Below, piece after piece: positions 44,110 through 54,831 of a DNA stretch of 64,000 bases (position 1 is its first letter; every line of letters begins with the position of its first letter). This stretch comes from an uncultured Sphingomonas sp. (lineage in GTDB: Bacteria > Pseudomonadota > Alphaproteobacteria > Sphingomonadales > Sphingomonadaceae). The notes under the pieces were generated by a model. That model ran no database searches, had not been told where the DNA came from, and saw nothing but the letters and a program-made list of their open reading frames with translations. Both the position numbers and the translations under genes were made by a program. The stretch lies in assembly GCF_913776855.1 (NCBI RefSeq), contig NZ_CAJYQD010000048.1:19634-83633 (forward strand), in the 5' to 3' direction.

Positions 44110-45185
44110 CTACCCCGCAACCAAAGCCGCATCCCGCAAACCGCGCCACACCCGGATCGCCTGAACCGTCTCCGCGACGTCATGCACCCGCACGATCTGC
44201 GCCCCGCGCTCGACCCCGGCCAGTGCCAGCGCGACCGATCCGCCCAGCCGCTGGTCGGCCGGCGCCTCGTTCGACAGCGCGCCGATAATCCGCTTGCGAC
44301 TGGCGCCCAGCAGCACGGGACAGCCAAGCCCATGGAACAGCGCCAGTCCGTTCACCAGCGCCAGATTGTCCGACAGCGCCTTGCCGAACCCGATCCCCGG
44401 ATCGACGATGATCTTCGCGCGATCGACCCCGCCCGCGACCACCGCGTCGACCCGTGCCTCCAGCCAGTCGAACACGTCGAGCAGCGGGTCGCCATAGCCG
44501 TTCCCGCCATGCGGCCCCTCCGCCGGTGCGGGCGAATGCATCAGCACGACCGGACACCCACGCGCCGCAACCACACCCAGCGCCTCGCGGTCATAGGCCA
44601 GCGCCGCGACATCGTTGACGATCTGCGCCCCCGCCGCCAGCGCCGCTTCCATCACCGCCGCCTTGCGCGTGTCGACCGACACCGCGACCCCGGCTGCCGC
44701 CAGCCGATCAGCGACCGGCACGACACGAGCGATCTCGTCGCCTTCCCACACGGTCGCCGCACCGGGCTTGGTCGACTCGCCGCCCAGATCGATCAGCGCC
44801 GCGCCCGCCGCCGCCATCGCGACGCCTGCTGCCGCAGCGCCCGCCGGATCGCCGACATGCGCGCCGCCATCCGAAAAACTGTCGGGCGTGACGTTGAGTA
44901 TCCCCATCACCTGCGGCTGATCGAACCGCAACACCCGCTCGCCCAGCGTCAGCGGCGGCCGGGCGTCCGTGATCCGCCGGTGCAACAACCGCGCCCGCTC
45001 GGCACGTTCCGGCGAAAGTGTCGCGGTCCAGTCGGCGAACGTCTCGACCGGCACCGTGACCCGCAGCCCCGCCCGGTCGCGTACCTCATAGGCCGCGAAC
45101 CACAGCATTCCCCCAGCCAGCCGCAGCGCCCCGCCATCGGGCAGCCCGACCGGCGTGTCGACAAAGCGGACCGGGCGCAGGTACA

Positions 45186-45186
<1 letters not shown>
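44110..45186 (-). CDS. folP: Dihydropteroate synthase
   Basis: Folate-pathway enzyme joining p-aminobenzoate to the hydroxymethyl-dihydropterin pyrophosphate; the target of sulfonamides. The 358-residue protein carries GILNVTPDSFSDGG, IDLGGESTKPGA, VSVDTRKAAVMEAALAAGAQIVNDV and LLGASRKRIIG, all diagnostic. About 80 extra residues precede the TIM barrel (MYLRPVRFVDTPVGLPDGGALRLAGG...), making it longer than the usual 270-290; similar extensions are common in sphingomonads. The start overlaps the ccrM stop as TGATG. Another folate gene, folK, is at 58714. Confidence 0.95.
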
Positions 45187-46481
<1,295 letters not shown>

Positions 46482-46514
46482 TCACCGCAAATCTTCTCCG
46501 GCACGGGAAGATCG

Positions 46515-47108
46515 TCAGAGAAGCAGCGCCTTCGCCACCGGTGCGAAGCTGCGCCGATGGAGCGGCGTCGCGCCCAGCGTGCGCAACCCCTCCAGATGCA
46601 CCTTCGCGCCATAACCCTTGTTCGACGCCCAGCCATAGCCCGGATATTCCCGGTCCGCCGCGACCATCACCGCGTCACGCACCTCCTTCGCGACGATCGA
46701 CGCGGCGGCGATCGACAGGCTGATCGCATCGCCACCGACCACCGCGACGCTCGGATGCCGCCAGTTCGGACAGCGATTGCCATCGACCAGCACCATGGCC
46801 GGCGCGATACCCAGCGCATCGACCGCGCGTTCCATTGCCAGCATCGTCGCCCACAGGATGTTCAGCCGGTCGATTTCCTCGACACTGGCGATCCCGACGC
46901 CCACCGTCGCGCAGTCCAGCAGCCGCGTGTGCAGCGCCGCGCGCCGCTTCGCGCTCAACTGCTTGGAATCGTTCAGCCCCTCGGGCACGCACTCGCGGTC
47001 GAGGATGACGGCGGCGGCGACCACCGGCCCGGCCAGTGGCCCGCGCCCCGCCTCGTCCACCCCCGCCACCGGCCCGGCATGGCGGGCCTCGTGGGAAAAA
47101 TCAGGCAT
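46515..47108 (-). CDS. rnhB: Ribonuclease HII
   Basis: Removes single ribonucleotides and RNA primers from DNA-RNA hybrids. The 197-residue protein shows [22 protein letters not shown] with the DE catalytic pair, [10 protein letters not shown] with a catalytic aspartate, SIVAKEVRD with the fourth acidic residue, and [17 protein letters not shown]. The ATG at 47108 (MPDFSHEAR) overlaps the end of the upstream thiD-VOC gene by 8 nt; an in-frame TTG at 47114 is less likely. It commonly lies next to ccrM in alphaproteobacteria, as here. Confidence 0.95.
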   Translation of the reverse strand: MPDFSHEARHAGPVAGVDEAGRGPLAGPVVAAAVILDRECVPEGLNDSKQLSAKRRAALHTRLLDCATVGVGIASVEEIDRLNILWATMLAMERAVDALGIAPAMVLVDGNRCPNWRHPSVAVVGGDAISLSIAAASIVAKEVRDAVMVAADREYPGYGWASNKGYGAKVHLEGLRTLGATPLHRRSFAPVAKALLL

Positions 47109-48255
47109 CGGCAATGCGCCACGGCGGGAAACGCCGCATCTCGCCCGCCTGGTACAGGCACACTTCGTTGCCCGCCGGATCGAACAGTCGCGCTTCGCGC
47201 CAGCCCCACGGCCGGTCGATCGGCTCCTGCGCGAACGACAGGCCCTGCCCTTTCAGATAATGGACCACGACGTGCAGGTCGCCGACCTCGAAATAGACCG
47301 CCGGGACCTTGCGCTCCTCGGTCATCTCGATCGAGAACGTCGCCCCGCCCTCGCTCTCGAACCGGGCATAGCGGCGGCTGGAACGTACGATCGCCTTCAA
47401 TCCCAGCAAGCGATAGAAATGCTCGCTGGCCGGGACGTCGGTCGCCGGCACCGTCACCTGGTTCAGCATCGGCGACCAGCGCGACTGGTTGAGGTCCAGC
47501 CGCACCCCCTGCTGCGCCATCGGCCCCGCCCCGCGCCCCAGTTCGTCGGCGCCCAGCATCGCGATCCGCACGAAGCTGCGCGCGCGGCCGATCGCCTCGA
47601 CCAGCGTCCATTCCTTCGCCAGTTCGCACGCGATCGCAGTCGACAGGGTACAGCCGGTGCCGTGCGTCGCCATGCCGTCGATACGGGGGCTGGACCATTC
47701 GACCCGCGGGGCCGCGCCGTTTCCGCGCTGATGCAGCCGGTCGACCAGCACTTCGCCCTCGCCGTGCCCGCCCTTTTCCAGCACCGCGCAACCGCGCGAC
47801 AGCACCTCGCCCACGCCGCCCAGCGCCGCCAGTTCGGGCAGGTTTGGCGTCGCCACCGTGGCCACCGCCATCAACCGTTCGAACGCCGCGACCGTGGCCT
47901 CATCGGCCAGCCGCGCGCCGCTGGTGGAGATCATTACCGGGTCGAACACCACCGGCACGCCGGGCAGGTCGCGCAACCGGTCGGCCAATGCGTGCGCGGT
48001 GCGCGCCGATCCGATCATGCCGATCTTCACCGCATCGACGCCGATATCGCGCACCACGGCATCGATCTGCGCCATCACCATGTCGGTCGGGATCGGATGC
48101 ACTGCATCGACGCCCAGTGTGTTCTGCGCGGTGACCGCGGTGATCGCCGTCATCGCGTGCGCGCCCAGCATTGTCGCGGTCTTGATATCCGCCTGGATAC
48201 CGGCGCCCCCGCCGGAATCGGAACCGGCGACGATCAGGATACGGGGTGTGGTCAT
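47101..48255 (-). CDS. thiD: ThiD-VOC fusion: HMP-phosphate kinase joined to a glyoxalase-like domain
   Basis: Residues 1-250 are hydroxymethylpyrimidine/phosphomethylpyrimidine kinase of thiamine biosynthesis: [49 protein letters not shown] and the anion-hole GTGC in [13 protein letters not shown] (about 199-202). Residues about 262-384 form a separate vicinal-oxygen-chelate domain ([33 protein letters not shown] ... [21 protein letters not shown]). The junction is a single uninterrupted frame. A VOC domain on ThiD is not standard; it could detoxify, bind or act on a pyrimidine intermediate, or be a chance fusion of neighbours. Metal ligands of the VOC part are only partly recognisable (His/Glu positions uncertain). 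Confidence 0.9.
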   Translation of the reverse strand: MTTPRILIVAGSDSGGGAGIQADIKTATMLGAHAMTAITAVTAQNTLGVDAVHPIPTDMVMAQIDAVVRDIGVDAVKIGMIGSARTAHALADRLRDLPGVPVVFDPVMISTSGARLADEATVAAFERLMAVATVATPNLPELAALGGVGEVLSRGCAVLEKGGHGEGEVLVDRLHQRGNGAAPRVEWSSPRIDGMATHGTGCTLSTAIACELAKEWTLVEAIGRARSFVRIAMLGADELGRGAGPMAQQGVRLDLNQSRWSPMLNQVTVPATDVPASEHFYRLLGLKAIVRSSRRYARFESEGGATFSIEMTEERKVPAVYFEVGDLHVVVHYLKGQGLSFAQEPIDRPWGWREARLFDPAGNEVCLYQAGEMRRFPPWRIADA

Positions 48256-48293
48256 AGGGTGGGGTTAGCAGCGGCGGGAAGACGTTGAAAGTC

Positions 48294-48419
48294 CTCCCCG
48301 GCACGGGGAGGGGGACCAGTTAAGCTGGTGGAGGGGGTTGGCCGCATACGGAACCGTTGCGTTGCGCCGACACCCCCCTCCACCGTCCTTTGGACGGTCC
48401 CCCTCCCCGTGCCGGGGAG
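48294..48419. repeat. 126-bp compound palindromic repeat (family B), intergenic copy
   Basis: Outer arms 48294-48317 and 48396-48419 are perfect 24-bp inverted repeats rich in CTCCCCG/CGGGGAG. Inside each arm is a small hairpin: CCAG-TTAAG-CTGG, and CCGTCC-TTT-GGACGG; the inner GGTGGAGGGGG pairs with CCCCCTCCACC. The same layout recurs inside the E2 gene at 63406-63543. Confidence 0.85.
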
Positions 48420-48421
48420 AA

Positions 48422-48598
48422 TTATTTGCGGCGCGTCGGGCGATCCACCAACTCACCCCGACAATTCGGGCAGACCTCGTCCAGCTCGTCGGCACAATCC
48501 GCGCAGAAGGTGCATTCGCGCGAACAGATGAACGCGCCATGCGCCGCCGCGGGCAACGGCACCTCGCACCGCTCGCACGCGGGTTTCATCGCCAGCAT
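48422..48598 (-). CDS. Small zinc-ribbon-like protein (DUF1272 type)
   Basis: A 58-residue protein with four CxxC-type pairs: CERC (8-11), CSREC (25-29), CADC (32-36 region) and CPNC (43-46), consistent with two zinc sites. It begins [16 protein letters not shown] and ends in a basic tail (VDRPTRRK). The pattern fits the DUF1272 family, whose function is unknown. Its ATG overlaps the glmM stop as TGATG, so it is translationally coupled to glmM. The repeat at 48294-48419 starts 3 nt beyond its stop codon. Confidence 0.8.
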   Translation of the reverse strand: MLAMKPACERCEVPLPAAAHGAFICSRECTFCADCADELDEVCPNCRGELVDRPTRRK

Positions 48599-49938
48599 CA
48601 GGCCGCCGCCTGCCGCACCGCGTCGCAGATGCGATCGACAACCTGTTCGACATGGGCCGCATCCTCGCCCTCGGCCATCACCCGGATCACCGGTTCGGTC
48701 CCCGACGCGCGCAGCACCAGCCGTCCGCGCCCGGACAGTTCGGCCTCGACGCCGGCGACCACATCCTTCACTCGCGGATCGTCGAGCGGCTTGCCCCCGG
48801 CGAAGCGGACATTCTTGAGCAGCTGCGGCAGCGGGTCGAAGCGGTGCAGCACCTCGCTCGCCGGCGCGCCGGCGCGCTTGATCTCGGCCAGCACCTGCAA
48901 TGCCGCGACCAGCCCGTCGCCGGTCGTCGCATAGTCGGACAGGATGATATGCCCCGACTGTTCGCCACCGACATTATACCCGGCGCTGCGCATCTTTTCG
49001 AGGACATGACGATCCCCCACGGCGGTGCGGACGAGACCAAGACCCTGCGCCGCCAGATGCCGCTCCAGCCCCAGGTTCGACATGACGGTGGCGACCAGCC
49101 CGCCGCCCTTCAGCCGCCCGGCCCGCGCCCAGCTGGCGGCGATGGTCGCCATCAGCTGGTCGCCGTCGATCACCTTGCCCGCTTCGTCGACGACGATCAG
49201 CCGGTCGGCATCGCCGTCCAGCGCGATCCCGACCTGCGCGCCCGATGCGACGACGGTTTCGGACAGGGTCTGCGGCGCGGTCGACCCCACCCGGTCGTTG
49301 ATGTTCTTGCCATTGGGGGTCACGCCGATCGCGATCACCTCCGCGCCCAGTTCCCACAGCGCCGACGGGGCGACGTTGTAGGCCGCGCCGTTCGCGCAAT
49401 CGACGACCAGCTTCATGCCGTCGAGCCGCAGATTTTCGGGGAAGGTCGACTTGGCGAAGTGGATATAGCGTCCGCGCGCATCCTCGATCCGGTTGGCGCG
49501 ACCAATGTCCCCCGGCGCCGACAGCTCAATCTCGCTGTCGATCAGTTCCTCGATCGCCAGTTCGTCGGCGTCGGACAGCTTGTATCCGTCCGGGCCGAAC
49601 AGCTTGATGCCATTGTCCTGATACGGATTGTGGCTGGCAGAGATCATCACGCCCATATCGGCGCGCATCGAATGGGTCAGCATCGCGACCGCCGGGGTCG
49701 GCAGCGGCCCGACCAGCACCACGTCCATGCCCACCGAGGTAAAGCCCGCGACCATCGCATTTTCCAGCATATAGCCCGACAGGCGCGTGTCCTTGCCGAT
49801 CACCACACGGTGGCGGTGGTCGCCCCGGCGGAAGTGCGCGCCCGCCGCCATGCCGATCCGCATCGCCATCTCGGCAGTCATCGGCTTGGTGTTGGTCAGG
49901 CCGCGAATACCGTCGGTGCCGAAATATTTCCTTGCCAT
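48598..49938 (-). CDS. glmM: Phosphoglucosamine mutase
   Basis: Interconverts glucosamine-6-phosphate and glucosamine-1-phosphate for UDP-GlcNAc, peptidoglycan and LPS synthesis. The 446-residue protein begins [13 protein letters not shown] and has the phosphoserine loop [20 protein letters not shown] (catalytic Ser102), the metal loop [14 protein letters not shown], the sugar-binding [10 protein letters not shown] and the phosphate-binding [14 protein letters not shown]. Length and motifs are standard. The ATG at 49938 was chosen over an upstream frame start by the family N-terminus. It is divergent from the symporter gene, with 71 nt between the starts. Confidence 0.97.
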   Translation of the reverse strand: MARKYFGTDGIRGLTNTKPMTAEMAMRIGMAAGAHFRRGDHRHRVVIGKDTRLSGYMLENAMVAGFTSVGMDVVLVGPLPTPAVAMLTHSMRADMGVMISASHNPYQDNGIKLFGPDGYKLSDADELAIEELIDSEIELSAPGDIGRANRIEDARGRYIHFAKSTFPENLRLDGMKLVVDCANGAAYNVAPSALWELGAEVIAIGVTPNGKNINDRVGSTAPQTLSETVVASGAQVGIALDGDADRLIVVDEAGKVIDGDQLMATIAASWARAGRLKGGGLVATVMSNLGLERHLAAQGLGLVRTAVGDRHVLEKMRSAGYNVGGEQSGHIILSDYATTGDGLVAALQVLAEIKRAGAPASEVLHRFDPLPQLLKNVRFAGGKPLDDPRVKDVVAGVEAELSGRGRLVLRASGTEPVIRVMAEGEDAAHVEQVVDRICDAVRQAAA

Positions 49939-50009
49939 CGTCACATACGCCTTCAGGTTGAGCGTTCGGTTGGGCGGGGTATTACCGCCACTTTTGCAAA
50001 AGGGCGAGC

Positions 50010-51275
50010 ATGTCGCAGGCGACACGAATATTGGCGGGACTGGGTGCAGGGCTGGCACTGGGCGTGGTGCTGGCGGGACAATCGCCCGACACGGCCGTTT
50101 CGGGCATCGCCATCGCCGAACCGATCGGCACGGCGTGGCTCAACGCGCTGCGCATGACCATCGTGCCGCTGGTCGTGTCGCTGCTGATCACCGGCATCGC
50201 CCAGACGGCGGAAGCCGCGCGCGCCGGGCGGATCGCCACGCGTTCGCTATTGCTGTTCATCGCGATCCTGTGGACCTCCTCGGCGCTGGGCGCGCTGTTC
50301 ACGCTGACGCTGCTCGACCTGTTTCCCTTGGGAAACACGGCGGCCGAAGCACTGCGATCGACCTTTGGCACCGCCGCCCCGGCGGCAAAGGTCCCGCCGT
50401 TCACCGACTTCCTCGTCGCGATTGTGCCGACCAACCCGGTTTCGGCGGCAGCGAACGACCAGTTCCTGCCGCTGATCCTGTTCACCCTCGTCTTCGGCTT
50501 TGCGCTGACCCGCCTGCCGCAGGACAATCGCGGCGTGCTGGTGCGCCTTTTCCAGGCGATTGCCGACACGATGCTGATCGTCATCAACTGGGTGTTGTGG
50601 CTGGGGCCGATCGGCGTGTTCGCATTGGGCTATGTCGTCGGCGCGCGGGCGGGCACGGCGGCGTTCGGCGCGCTGATCCATTATGTGCTGGTGCTGATGA
50701 GCGTAGGCCTCGGCATCTGGCTGCTCGCCTATCCGCTGGCGCGCTTCGGCGGGCGGGTGCCGATCAGCCGCTTCCTGAAGGCGACTGCGCCGGCACAGGC
50801 GGTGGCGATCTCGACGCAAAGCTCGCTCGCCTCGCTCCCCGCGATGCTGAAGGGCGCGGGCGATGTCGGCGTGCCGGTGGCGACGTCGGGCGTGGTGCTG
50901 CCGATGGCGGTGGCGCTGTTCCGGGCTACGGGGCCGGCAATGAACCTCGGCGTCGCGCTCTACGTCGCGCATGTGTTCGGCGTGCCGCTGGGCGCCGGAC
51001 AGATCGCGGCAGGAATTGCGGCGGGCGCGATCACGACGATGGGCGCGGCGAGCCTGCCGGGGCAGATCAGCTTCGTCTCCTCGATCGCGCCGATCGCCGT
51101 CGCGATGGGGGTACCGGTCGAGCCGCTGGCGCTGCTGGTCGCGGTGGAGACGCTGCCGGACATCGTACGGACGCTGGGCAACGTGACGATGAATGTCGCG
51201 GTCACCGCGACGATCGGCGAACGCGTCGGCGGCTCGGCGACGAGCGAGGCCGATGTAATTCTGGCGGAGAGCTGA
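50010..51275 (+). CDS. Dicarboxylate/amino acid:cation symporter (DAACS/SDF family)
   Basis: Inner-membrane symporter of 421 residues related to GltP and DctA. It starts with a helix ([17 protein letters not shown]), has [23 protein letters not shown], the serine-rich reentrant-loop region [15 protein letters not shown] and [13 protein letters not shown], and a final helix with [17 protein letters not shown] carrying the substrate-binding NVTxN-like element. Substrate is glutamate, aspartate or a C4-dicarboxylate; the sequence does not decide. It stands alone between glmM and a repeat pair. Confidence 0.9.
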   Translation: MSQATRILAGLGAGLALGVVLAGQSPDTAVSGIAIAEPIGTAWLNALRMTIVPLVVSLLITGIAQTAEAARAGRIATRSLLLFIAILWTSSALGALFTLTLLDLFPLGNTAAEALRSTFGTAAPAAKVPPFTDFLVAIVPTNPVSAAANDQFLPLILFTLVFGFALTRLPQDNRGVLVRLFQAIADTMLIVINWVLWLGPIGVFALGYVVGARAGTAAFGALIHYVLVLMSVGLGIWLLAYPLARFGGRVPISRFLKATAPAQAVAISTQSSLASLPAMLKGAGDVGVPVATSGVVLPMAVALFRATGPAMNLGVALYVAHVFGVPLGAGQIAAGIAAGAITTMGAASLPGQISFVSSIAPIAVAMGVPVEPLALLVAVETLPDIVRTLGNVTMNVAVTATIGERVGGSATSEADVILAES

Positions 51276-51301
51276 CCAAGCCCGCCCGCCCGGCCGCGAA
51301 C

Positions 51302-51382
51302 GTCATCCCAGCGAAGGTTGGGATCTCCCGGTAACGGAACGCGCGCCTCGCCGCGGGAGACCCCAGCCTTCGCTGGGGTGAC
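51302..51382. repeat. Inverted pair of REP-like palindromes (family A)
   Basis: Units at 51302-51330 and 51354-51382 are inverted copies with cores CCCAGCGAAGGTTGGG and CCCCAGCCTTCGCTGGGG. They lie between the convergent symporter and gor genes, 27 nt and 6 nt from the stops, and may also serve as a bidirectional terminator. Confidence 0.9.
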
Positions 51383-51387
51383 GTATG

Positions 51388-52737
51388 TTACTTCATCAGC
51401 ACCAGTTCTTCCGCCATCGTCGGATGCAAGGCCACCGTCTGGTCGAACTGGTCCTTGGTCAGCCCGGCCTTCACCGCGATCGCCGCCGCCTGCAAAATCT
51501 CCGGCGCATCCGGCCCGATCATGTGCAGCCCGACGATCCGCCCGGTCGTTTCCTCGCAGATCATCTTGTACAGCGCGCGGTCGTTGCGGCCGGCCAGCAC
51601 GTTCTTCATCGGGCGGAAGTCGGACAGGTAGACCTTGACCGACCCGAGCTTGGTCTTCGCCTCGCCCTCGGTCATGCCGACGCCCGCCATCGGCGGATGG
51701 CTGAACACCGCGCTCGGGATGCAGTCGTAATCGAGCGTGACATCCTTGCCGCCATAGGTGCGGTCGGCGAACGCCTGGCCCTCGCGGATCGCGACCGGCG
51801 TCAGTTGCACCCGGTTGGTGACGTCGCCCACCGCATAGATGGACGGGCAGGACGACTGCGCCTGGTCGTTCACCTTGACCGCGCCCTTGTCGTCCAGCTC
51901 GACGCCCGCGCTCTCCAGCCCCAGCCCCTCGGTATTGGGCACGCGGCCAGTGGCGAACATCACCATGTCGACCGTCACCGGTTCATGGTTCGACATCTTG
52001 ACGGTCAGGCAGCCATCCTCGCCCTTCTCGATGCCCTCGAACTCGGCATGGAAGCGGAACTCGATGCCCTTGGTCATCGAAATCTGCAGCAACCGGTCGC
52101 GGATCGATTCGTCATAGCCGCGCAGGATCACGTCGGTGCGGTTGATGAGGATGACGTGCGCGCCGAACTGGTGGAACACGCCCGCAAACTCGTTGGCGAT
52201 ATAGCCCGCCCCCGCGATCAGGATGCGCTTCGGGATCGCGTCGAGGTGGAACGCCTCGTTCGAGGTGATGCCATGTTCCGCACCGGGGCAGGTCGGCACC
52301 GCCGGCTTGGCCCCGACCGCGATCAGGATGCGCTCGGCCGTCACCTCGCGCCCGCTCGCCAGCCTAACCGAATGCGGTCCCGTAACCATCGCGCGTTCGT
52401 GCAGGATGTCGACGCCGTGATTCTCCAGCGTGCTGGTATAGGCGCCATTGATCCGGTCGACCTCGCTCAGCACATTGTCGCGCAGGCGCGGCCAGCTGAA
52501 GTCGCATTGCGGCGGCACGTCCCAGCCGAACGCGTTCGCATCGCGCAGATCCTCGGCGAAATGTGCGCCATACACCAGCAGCTTCTTCGGCACGCAGCCG
52601 CGGATGACGCAGGTCCCGCCGACGCGATATTCCTCGGCCACCGCCACCCTCGCGCCATGCGCCGCCGACACGCGGGCGGCGCGGGTGCCGCCCGATCCCG
52701 CGCCGATGACGAACAGGTCGTAATCATAGTCGCTCAT
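51388..52737 (-). CDS. gor: Glutathione-disulfide reductase
   Basis: NADPH-dependent flavoenzyme keeping glutathione reduced. The 449-residue protein has the FAD motif FVIGAGSGGTRAAR, the redox disulfide GGTCVIRGCVPKKL (Cys43, Cys48), the NADPH motif ILIAGAGYIANEFAG and the C-terminal LHPTMAEELVLM, in which the histidine and glutamate act as the catalytic pair of the partner subunit. The NADPH motif reads GAGYIA rather than the common GGGYIA. Its start overlaps the pgi stop by 4 nt. Confidence 0.95.
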   Translation of the reverse strand: MSDYDYDLFVIGAGSGGTRAARVSAAHGARVAVAEEYRVGGTCVIRGCVPKKLLVYGAHFAEDLRDANAFGWDVPPQCDFSWPRLRDNVLSEVDRINGAYTSTLENHGVDILHERAMVTGPHSVRLASGREVTAERILIAVGAKPAVPTCPGAEHGITSNEAFHLDAIPKRILIAGAGYIANEFAGVFHQFGAHVILINRTDVILRGYDESIRDRLLQISMTKGIEFRFHAEFEGIEKGEDGCLTVKMSNHEPVTVDMVMFATGRVPNTEGLGLESAGVELDDKGAVKVNDQAQSSCPSIYAVGDVTNRVQLTPVAIREGQAFADRTYGGKDVTLDYDCIPSAVFSHPPMAGVGMTEGEAKTKLGSVKVYLSDFRPMKNVLAGRNDRALYKMICEETTGRIVGLHMIGPDAPEILQAAAIAVKAGLTKDQFDQTVALHPTMAEELVLMK

Positions 52738-54230
52738 GCAAGTCCCGCCCGTGCCAGAAGGTCGTTGGTCGACGCATCGAACGTCTGACCGCCCCGATCG
52801 GCTGCCTTCGCCATTTCCTTGCCCAGTTCGACGCCGAACTGGTCGAACGGGTTGATGCCCAGCAGCGCCGCGTTCACGAACACCCGCGCCTCGTAAAAGG
52901 CGATCAGCGCGCCCAGCGTGCGCGGGTCGAGGTCCTGCAGCAGGATGGCCGTCGACGGCCGGTCGCCGGCATAGGCGCGCGCCGGATCGGCATTGGCCTT
53001 GCCCGCCATCAGCGCCGCACCCTGCGCAAAGGCATTGAGCAGCAATTGCCGGTGATGCGCCGGGTCGAGCGTATCGCCCGCCTCGATCACCGCGACGAAC
53101 TCCAGCGGCACGATCCGCGTGCCCTGGTGCAGCAACTGGAACACCGCGTGCTGCGCATCGGTGCCGACCCCGCCCCAGGTGATCGCCGCCGAATTACGGC
53201 CCAGCGGTTCGCCCGCCGCCGTCACCGACTTGCCGTTCGATTCCATCTCCAGCTGCTGTAGATAGGAGGGCAGCAACCGCAGCCGTTCGTCATAGGCAAA
53301 GGTCGCCCGCGTCTCGCAACCCTTGACCTGCGAGTAGTAGAGGTCGGCAAAGGCGGCCAGCACCGGCGCGTTCTTCGCCGGCTCGGTCAGGCGGAAGTGG
53401 CGGTCCATCTCGGCCGCACCCTCCAGCAATTCCTCATAGGCCTGGAACCCCAGTGCCAGCGCGAACGGGAATCCCAGCGTCGACCACAGCGAGTATCGCC
53501 CGCCGACCGACTCGGCGAACGGCAGCACGCGGGTTTCATCGACGCCCCATTCCACCGCCTTGTCCGGTGAAGCCGTCAGCGCGATCACGCGGCCGAACGG
53601 GTCCTCCACCCCGCCCTCGCGCATCCACGCCATCGCCGATTCGGCGTTCAGCATCGTCTCGGTCGTGGTAAAGGTCTTGGACGCGACGACCAGCAGCGTG
53701 GCGGCGGGATCGAACCCCTTAACCGCCTCCTCCATCGCCACCCCGTCGACGTTCGACACGATCGCGACATCGTACTTGTCCTCGTCACGCCCCAGCGCAT
53801 CGAAGATCAGGTCGGGGCCAAGCGCCGATCCACCGATCCCGACGTGCAGGATGTGGCGGACGGGTCCGAACGCATCCGCCTCGATCGCGTCGATCACCTG
53901 CCGCATCCGCGACTGGAACGCCCGCGCCTGCGCCACATCGTCCGGATTGCCTTCGCCCCGCTCGGCAGTGTGGGTCGCGGCGCGCCCTTCAGTCACGTTG
54001 ACCACCTGCCCCGCGAACAGCGCGTCGCGCTTGCCGGCCAGATCCATCGTGGCAGCAAGGCCGGTGAACGCCGCGATCGCGGCATCGTCGAGGTGCGTCT
54101 TGGCGAAATCGAAATGCAGCCCGCCGACATCGACGGTCAGCTTGGCCAGCCGGTCGGGATCATTTGCGAACAGTTCGGTGAGCTTCGTGCTGCCAAGCCC
54201 CTCGATCGCGGACCAGTCCTGCATCGCCAT
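52734..54230 (-). CDS. pgi: Glucose-6-phosphate isomerase
   Basis: Interconverts glucose-6-phosphate and fructose-6-phosphate. The 498-residue protein has IGGSALGPDLIFDALG, VVASKTFTTTETMLNAESA, ESVGGRYSLWSTLGFPFAL, LLPSYLQQLEMESNGKSV and WGGVGTDAQHAVFQLLHQGT, matching the two pgi signatures with minor variation. It is co-directional and overlapping with gor, a pairing found in other sphingomonads. The start could be ATG 54230 or ATG 54224. Confidence 0.96.
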   Translation of the reverse strand: MAMQDWSAIEGLGSTKLTELFANDPDRLAKLTVDVGGLHFDFAKTHLDDAAIAAFTGLAATMDLAGKRDALFAGQVVNVTEGRAATHTAERGEGNPDDVAQARAFQSRMRQVIDAIEADAFGPVRHILHVGIGGSALGPDLIFDALGRDEDKYDVAIVSNVDGVAMEEAVKGFDPAATLLVVASKTFTTTETMLNAESAMAWMREGGVEDPFGRVIALTASPDKAVEWGVDETRVLPFAESVGGRYSLWSTLGFPFALALGFQAYEELLEGAAEMDRHFRLTEPAKNAPVLAAFADLYYSQVKGCETRATFAYDERLRLLPSYLQQLEMESNGKSVTAAGEPLGRNSAAITWGGVGTDAQHAVFQLLHQGTRIVPLEFVAVIEAGDTLDPAHHRQLLLNAFAQGAALMAGKANADPARAYAGDRPSTAILLQDLDPRTLGALIAFYEARVFVNAALLGINPFDQFGVELGKEMAKAADRGGQTFDASTNDLLARAGLA

Positions 54231-54322
54231 ATCGTCCCTCGTGCTGTCGTCGGTTAGGATGGGGCTGCCCTAGAGCGGGGACCGGGGGGAGGTCCACTGT
54301 CTTCTACTTCGTTCCACCCAAC

Positions 54323-54350
54323 GTGATGCCAGCGCAGGCTGGCATCTCCC
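54323..54350. repeat. REP-like palindrome, left of the GIY-YIG gene
   Basis: Palindromic core GATGCCAGCGCAGGCTGGC followed by ATCTCCCTCCGC. It has the same orientation and 3' flank as the copy at 54741 and is inverted relative to the copy at 54670. Confidence 0.85.
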
Positions 54351-54374
54351 TCCGCATCACGATACGCCTACCCG

Positions 54375-54671
54375 ATGCGCGGCGGCTGAACCTATATCAT
54401 GGCGAACCGCCCGTTCGGCATGACCTATGTCGGGGTGACCTCGAATCTGTCGGCGAGGGTGTGGCAACACCGACGGGATGAGGGGTCCGCCTATTGCCGG
54501 AAATACGGGATCAGGACGCTGGTGCTGGCAGAACGGCACGAAGACATCGGAAGCGCTATCCGGCGGGAGAAGGCGCTGAAGGCGTGGCGAACCGAATGGA
54601 AATACCGACTGATTGCTGAATCGAACCCGGAATGGCGGGACCTGTTTGACGGGATCGTGTTAGCCGAATGA
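54375..54671 (+). pseudogene. GIY-YIG nuclease-family gene, probably broken near the start
   Basis: From ATG 54399 the frame gives 90 residues: MANRPFGMTYVGVTSNLSARVWQHRRDE... with YVGVTSNL as the YIG half of the GIY-YIG motif, the HR and the EKALKAWRTEWKYRLI helix of UPF0213-type nucleases. The GIY strand, which should be just before MANRPF, appears upstream in the same frame as TYI, but a TGA at 54387-54389 separates it from an earlier ATG at 54375 (MRGG-stop-TYIMANRPF). A single G-to-A change in a TGG (Trp) codon explains this. As it stands, translation could only start at 54399, losing the GIY strand. The gene is bracketed by inverted repeats, and its stop codon lies at the edge of the right repeat. 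Confidence 0.7.
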
Positions 54672-54694
54672 GACCCCAGCCTGCGCTGGGGTGA
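54670..54694. repeat. REP-like palindrome, right of the GIY-YIG gene, inverted
   Basis: GAGACCCCAGCCTGCGCTGG onward, an inverted copy relative to 54323. Its first base pair of bases is shared with the GIY-YIG TGA stop. Confidence 0.85.
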
Positions 54695-54740
54695 CGAACA
54701 AGGAAAAGATGACGGGCCGCATCACCCCATTGCCCCAAAC

Positions 54741-54773
54741 GTTACCCCAGCGAAGGCTGGGGTCTCCCTCCGC
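54741..54773. repeat. REP-like palindrome upstream of lepB
   Basis: Core TACCCCAGCGAAGGCTGGGG followed by TCTCCCTCCGC, the same flank as the 54323 copy. It ends 58 nt before the lepB start. Confidence 0.85.
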
Positions 54774-54831
54774 TCCCGCCCGACCATCGGACAAACCCCC
54801 AACCCGCTTGACGCCTCGCCCCGGCGCAAGC

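Noticed and set aside
48265..48540. 91-codon open frame on the minus strand across the family-B repeat
   Set aside because: It lies out of frame with the small zinc protein and mostly decodes the palindromic repeat.
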